Below, in pieces: positions 59,573-64,000 of a stretch of DNA of 64,000 nucleotides (its first letter is position 1; every line of letters begins with the position of its first letter). A program made the position numbers and the translations under genes. A model generated the notes under the pieces. The model searched no databases and was not told the origin of the DNA. It saw only the letters and a program-made list of their open reading frames with translations. This DNA is from Luzula sylvatica (taxonomy: Eukaryota > Streptophyta > Magnoliopsida > Poales > Juncaceae), in contig OX326956.1 of NCBI GenBank assembly GCA_946800325.1, positions 24,340,356 through 24,404,355 on the forward strand. Direction: 5' to 3'.

Positions 59573-62093
59573 GAGTGAAAAAGGTCAATGGCTTCTCGTC
59601 ATAACAGCTACTCGGTACCAATACCAATGTTATCTTTTACTAACCCTCTCAATAATTCTCATTATACTAATGCATGAAATGTATGAAAGTACTAAAATAC
59701 CCTTGCAATGTATATTTTTAAGTGAATTATTTATGAAATGTATATGTATGGAATCTTCTGTGCATGTGGATTTATGTGAAGGTTCAGAGCACATTTAGAT
59801 CTTTCCAAAGCAGAATGATTTGATTGGCATTGCTTGTTATAGGGGCAAATTCGTACGAGAAAAAATGATTAATCTTGTTAATTTATATGATTACATATCT
59901 TAGATGGTTACTTAACTAGTAAAGCATTAGTTATGACAGTGTAATGACGAGAGTGATTAATAAAATTTCTTCATAAGCTTCCAAAATAAATTTATTTTGA
60001 ATCATATTGATAATTAATATTTAATTGTTAATCACTTCAATTAAATAAAGTCCAAACAACTAGCTAAAAAATTAAGCAAAATAATATCTACTTAATTTTC
60101 TAAACGCAGCACAGTGCAACATTTCACTTGATAATATACAAAAAAAATTGGCTTATCGGCACATACAGAGACACTTTTAGCAACTAGTAGTATTAAATGT
60201 AGAAAAATGTCAATAATTCATGGAATAATTAATTAATATACTATCTATAAGTTATACAAGATAAATAAATTTAAGTAACATGATGGCATTTGTCATGAGT
60301 TGTTACGTTCAGTCAACGCCTACACTTTCACATGGAATCATGAAAAATGAAATGAAATTGAATTTTTAAATTTATTCGAAATATAATTTGAATTTGAAGT
60401 CTTTGACGGTGCACAAAATATTAGTTTTTTTTTACATATTTTAAGGAATTCGGATTAAATGAGAGACATTTTGAATAATCAATCTTTTCTATCTTATTCA
60501 TGATATGCAATATATTAACTAAATTAAGGATGCTCGTCTAAGTTTCTCGGACTAAAACACTTGTATATTATTGAGAAATTATAATTGGAATTCGAGTACA
60601 TTCTGATGTTTTAACTGTATATTACATTTTATATGATATATGATTAGACTAATTAACCTAGTTAATGTCAGGCCCGCATGTTCAACAAGTCCGGATTTCG
60701 AATCCAAAATTTTAAAGCAAATTTACATATTCATTCTTTTTTTAATTTAAAATTACATGTTTATTCTTCTTAAAATTAAAATATCATATTTACCTTTTCA
60801 TAACTCTAAAATATCATATTTATCCAAAAATTAAAACATCCATTTTTTAAAATCTTAAATTAAAATAACGTATGCACTCTTTTGGATTTTTAGAAGGGTA
60901 AAATAGTAATTTTAATTTTGGACCGTTAATTTTAACAGAGAAATTTGATGGTTTTTAATTTTTTAATATATATGATATGTTATATTTATGAAAGGGTAAA
61001 TATGATATGTTAACTTTACGAAGGCTAAATGTGTAATTTTAAGTTTTAAAAAGGTAAATATGTAAATCCTCTCAATTTCAAAAACAATGATTTATCCAGC
61101 TAAAAATAATTATAATTGAAATACAACTATTAAACATCATAAAAGATCTTATGATTCATTGGTAGAATAATTCTTTTTTTTTTCCTGAAAGGTCGTGGGT
61201 TCAAAACTCTACAAGATATAATTTTATAATTTTTCTCCAAAATACAACAAAAATATAACAAAAAATTAGTCTAAATGAGATTAAAATTTTGGGTTTATTG
61301 AAAAAAATCTAGAGTCTCAACCATAAGACACACTTATATGTTATCGTTGTTTGAATAAATTATTTGAATACATGGTTCACTTTTAAAATAAACCTCGGCC
61401 ACGTGAAAGTTTGGGATCGGACCTGATTAACATAAACACGATACGTGATTATATCATGCCGTAAATTTGTTACTATTTACAAGTACTGTGTGGGCACGGA
61501 TTTGATCCTTAACTTGTGTTACCAAGTTAATTTTCGAATCATTTGATTTACTCGGAATCAGCATATTTGGTACACGTTTCTGTTAATGGCTTCTTGTTCA
61601 TTCATTCAGCCTTTTAACCTGTGTCTAATTTATGAGCTTAAGTTAATCTCGAATCTAATGACTTGGTTTGTGGTCTCTACAGTCATATTACCTTTTTTTA
61701 TTCTCACGTTTAGTTAACAATCAAGTTATATAACAATCAAGTTATAGCTCAAATCTTTATGTGGCCATCAATTTGTAGTTGTTTGGAGTGGCCGATTTGA
61801 TAATTATATTAATACATTTATGTGGCCATCAAAATAATAATCTAATTAAATTGTCTTTAATTATATATATTAATACATTTAAACAAAAAAAGCATATACT
61901 ATATAGTTCTACATTTTTATTTTAACATTTTCTGTGATATTATAGTCTGTGTTGCACATATTTGATGATACGGCGACACGACGACACATATCGGATATGA
62001 CGATACGATATTTTAACATATAATTTATGATACGATTCCGATAAATTACATTACACTAACATTTGTCTATTACAATAAGTTGTTGAGCTTAGT
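59573..62093. other. Upstream intergenic region of the NIP gene
   Basis: AT-rich, no gene recognised. 60715-61075 shows imperfect inverted-repeat character (AAATTTACATATTCATTC / AAAGGTAAATATGTAAATCC), probably a decayed MITE. 61140-61230 includes a tRNA-like B-box text (GGTCGTGGGTTCAAAACTC) after GATTCATTGGTAGAATAATT, perhaps an old SINE. Confidence 0.45.
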
Positions 62094-62230
62094 GTCAACG
62101 ATAGCATAGTCTAATTGGTTGATTGCGAGACACAAAAAATCGTATGTTGTGAGAGACTGTGAGTTCAAATCTGGTTGACATCAATGAATAAATGACATAT
62201 GAGACTTTTTCATTTATTATAATTTTTTTT
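62094..62230 (+). mobile_element. tRNA-derived SINE (137 bp)
   Basis: The 5' part has A-box-like TAGCATAGTCTAATTGGTTG and B-box-like GAGTTCAAATCTGG at tRNA spacing (RNA polymerase III internal promoter), and the 3' end is a T-run. A perfect 13-bp target duplication TGTTGAGCTTAGT flanks it (62081-62093 and 62231-62243). The layout is that of the Au-type plant SINEs; the exact family is not determined. Confidence 0.85.
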
Positions 62231-62243
62231 TGTTGAGCTTAGT

Positions 62244-64000
62244 CATCAAAATAATATTTAGTCATCGAGTTCATCTATTTTTTTTTCTTTTTGGAATTAT
62301 ACGATGGATCATTTTCTAAAAAATGTTTTGAATTTTTATAATTATTTTTTTATTTTATTAATGAAATTTGTTTGACCTACCATATAATCAAATTATTTTC
62401 TAAAACAATAATTTCAAAAATATTCAAATAGACCTACATATAATCAAATTCTTTTATATAATTTTGGAATTTCTGTGAATGAAAAACATTTTGTTAATTT
62501 CACCTCCTCCCCCTCCCAAAAAATGTAATTGTTATTTATATGGCTTCTTCGTTGTATAGGTAAGAAATTGAAATTATTCACTGTGTAATTTTCATAATGA
62601 CATCTTTGTAAAAAAAAATCATAAGTTCAGTTCAATGAATTATTGCATGCTACAAATACATCAAATCAACATCAAGTCATCTTGTCATTAGGACGGTGTA
62701 CAATATTTAGAAATTTGATTGCACGTAATTTGTAAATTTGTCAAAGAATCAATTCGAGAAAATCAGGCATAAAAAGCCAATTGACAAACTTATCTACATT
62801 ATGCCGGATAAATTCGTTTGCAACTATTACTCTATCACAAATTGTTTGGCAATTTGAATTATTAGAATGGAGCCGGATTACAAGACGAGAGAAGTAAATT
62901 ATGGAATTAATTAACTTTGTGTTTGTTTGGATGTTTGAATATAAATGCTACAAAGTATAATTTTTTTGTTTGATTGTTTGTAAAATTATGGATTATTATA
63001 ATTATAATTTTAAATATGAGTAGTTATAAATATAGTTGAATAATTATTTCATTGACTTCGTAATTAAATTAACTAATAAAATTTACGCAACACAATTTTA
63101 AACATAACTAATATAACAATGTTCGCACAAGAAAATACAACGTCTAAAATAAACCCAATCTCACAATTTACCCTCCAAAATATGTATCATTACCCAAAAT
63201 AAATACTACCACTGAAATGTATATTAATACGAAAATATATAACCCACAAAAATAGTATACCATCATAAACTTGTTAACCTCATGAAAAATTACTACCTCC
63301 ATCTCCTCCAGCTCCATCATAAAGTAAAAATTGATCAATCATTTTTATCATTGGATCTCATAGACCAAAAAATGGAGGGTCGAGTTATGAGTTTGTTGTT
63401 CTTAAGGTTAAATTTGTTTTCATCAATTTGTAAAAAAAAAATCTAAAAATTATGTTTCATGATATCTCGAATTGTAATTAACTATGTCCTGCACACGACG
63501 AAACTTAATGTCCTAACGACCGGTCGTAAGAAAGACCATGTATTTTTTTTGTATAAATGTATGCATCCATTTCAATAATGGATTTTATTGTTTGTGGAAG
63601 AGAGAAAATAGTTTCTTGTTGGTTTTTTATGATACTTCCTTTGGTTTTTTTTTTACGATAAATTGGTTTTTTTATGATACTTGAACTCCCAAACAAGGTC
63701 CTATTTTGTTTAGTTTTTGATCAAATAAAATATTGATTGTATCTAATGAAAAGTTGTATTTTTTTGATGAAATTTTACAATTCATGGCTTATTGAAAAAT
63801 TGCATCCATATATACATTTTTTATACCATATATCTCACTCGTGACAAAAAGTGTGATGGGTATTACATTTGACAAAATAATGATTTGTTCAAAAAATACC
63901 TTGTCAAGGGGTCCAAATGGAACGTACAAAATGGGACCTTCATGTCAGTAACATAGTAATGAAATGATTTCATGATCAAATAAGTGTTTGTAGTTTAATT
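62244..64000. other. Unassigned intergenic sequence
   Basis: AT-rich, no gene, RNA or intact element recognised. The small open frame at 63505-63696 (minus) has no family signature. Confidence 0.4.

Noticed and set aside
62094..62230. Functional tRNA gene
   Set aside because: A- and B-box-like text is present, but a cloverleaf cannot be formed, and the T-tail with target duplication marks a SINE.

Overview
This is a nuclear chromosome segment from a flowering plant, most likely a eudicot. It is very AT-rich, its two intact genes carry plant-type GT-AG introns, and both belong to plant-specific subfamilies. Gene density is low: two complete protein-coding genes sit near the ends, both on the minus strand, with about 47 kb between them built from transposable elements, gene fragments and local duplications.

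Left (1.25-6.2 kb, minus): a complete 23-exon gene for a KIN-7 kinesin (predicted 1,017 residues) with an N-terminal Ser/Arg-rich organelle-targeting-like region, a full motor domain, coiled coils and a C-terminal RING finger. Right (53.9-59.4 kb, minus): a complete 4-exon gene for a NIP5;1-type boric-acid channel (predicted 296 residues, NPS and NPV pore motifs, N-terminal TPG repeats, a 4-kb first intron). Every ATG in the first 475 bases upstream of its start codon (three of three) is directly followed by TAA. This is the AUG-stop element known to give boron-dependent control of NIP5;1.

Middle (6.5-53.9 kb): (a) several diverged copies, in both orientations, of the sequence that flanks the NIP gene on its 3' side; (b) two inverted copies, about 20 kb apart, of a composite element that has captured exon fragments of a peroxisomal multifunctional beta-oxidation protein and of chorismate synthase, next to an extremely GC-rich minisatellite; (c) a LINE-mobilised chimeric retrocopy carrying a frameshifted DJ-1 family domain, with poly(A), a 15-bp target duplication and an empty paralogous site in the same window; (d) a 5'-truncated LINE with an 11-bp target duplication; (e) two large fold-back Mutator-like elements, each with three consecutive hairpin modules of about 0.4 kb and 9-bp target duplications; (f) smaller Mutator-like and hAT elements, a probable solo LTR, a tRNA-derived SINE and an internally deleted PIF/Harbinger transposase pseudogene.

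The two intact genes have no evident functional link. The interior is best read as a nest of insertions into duplicated NIP-flanking DNA. I see no rRNA or tRNA gene and no CRISPR array. Element borders given with a target-site duplication were read base by base; borders described as approximate were not.
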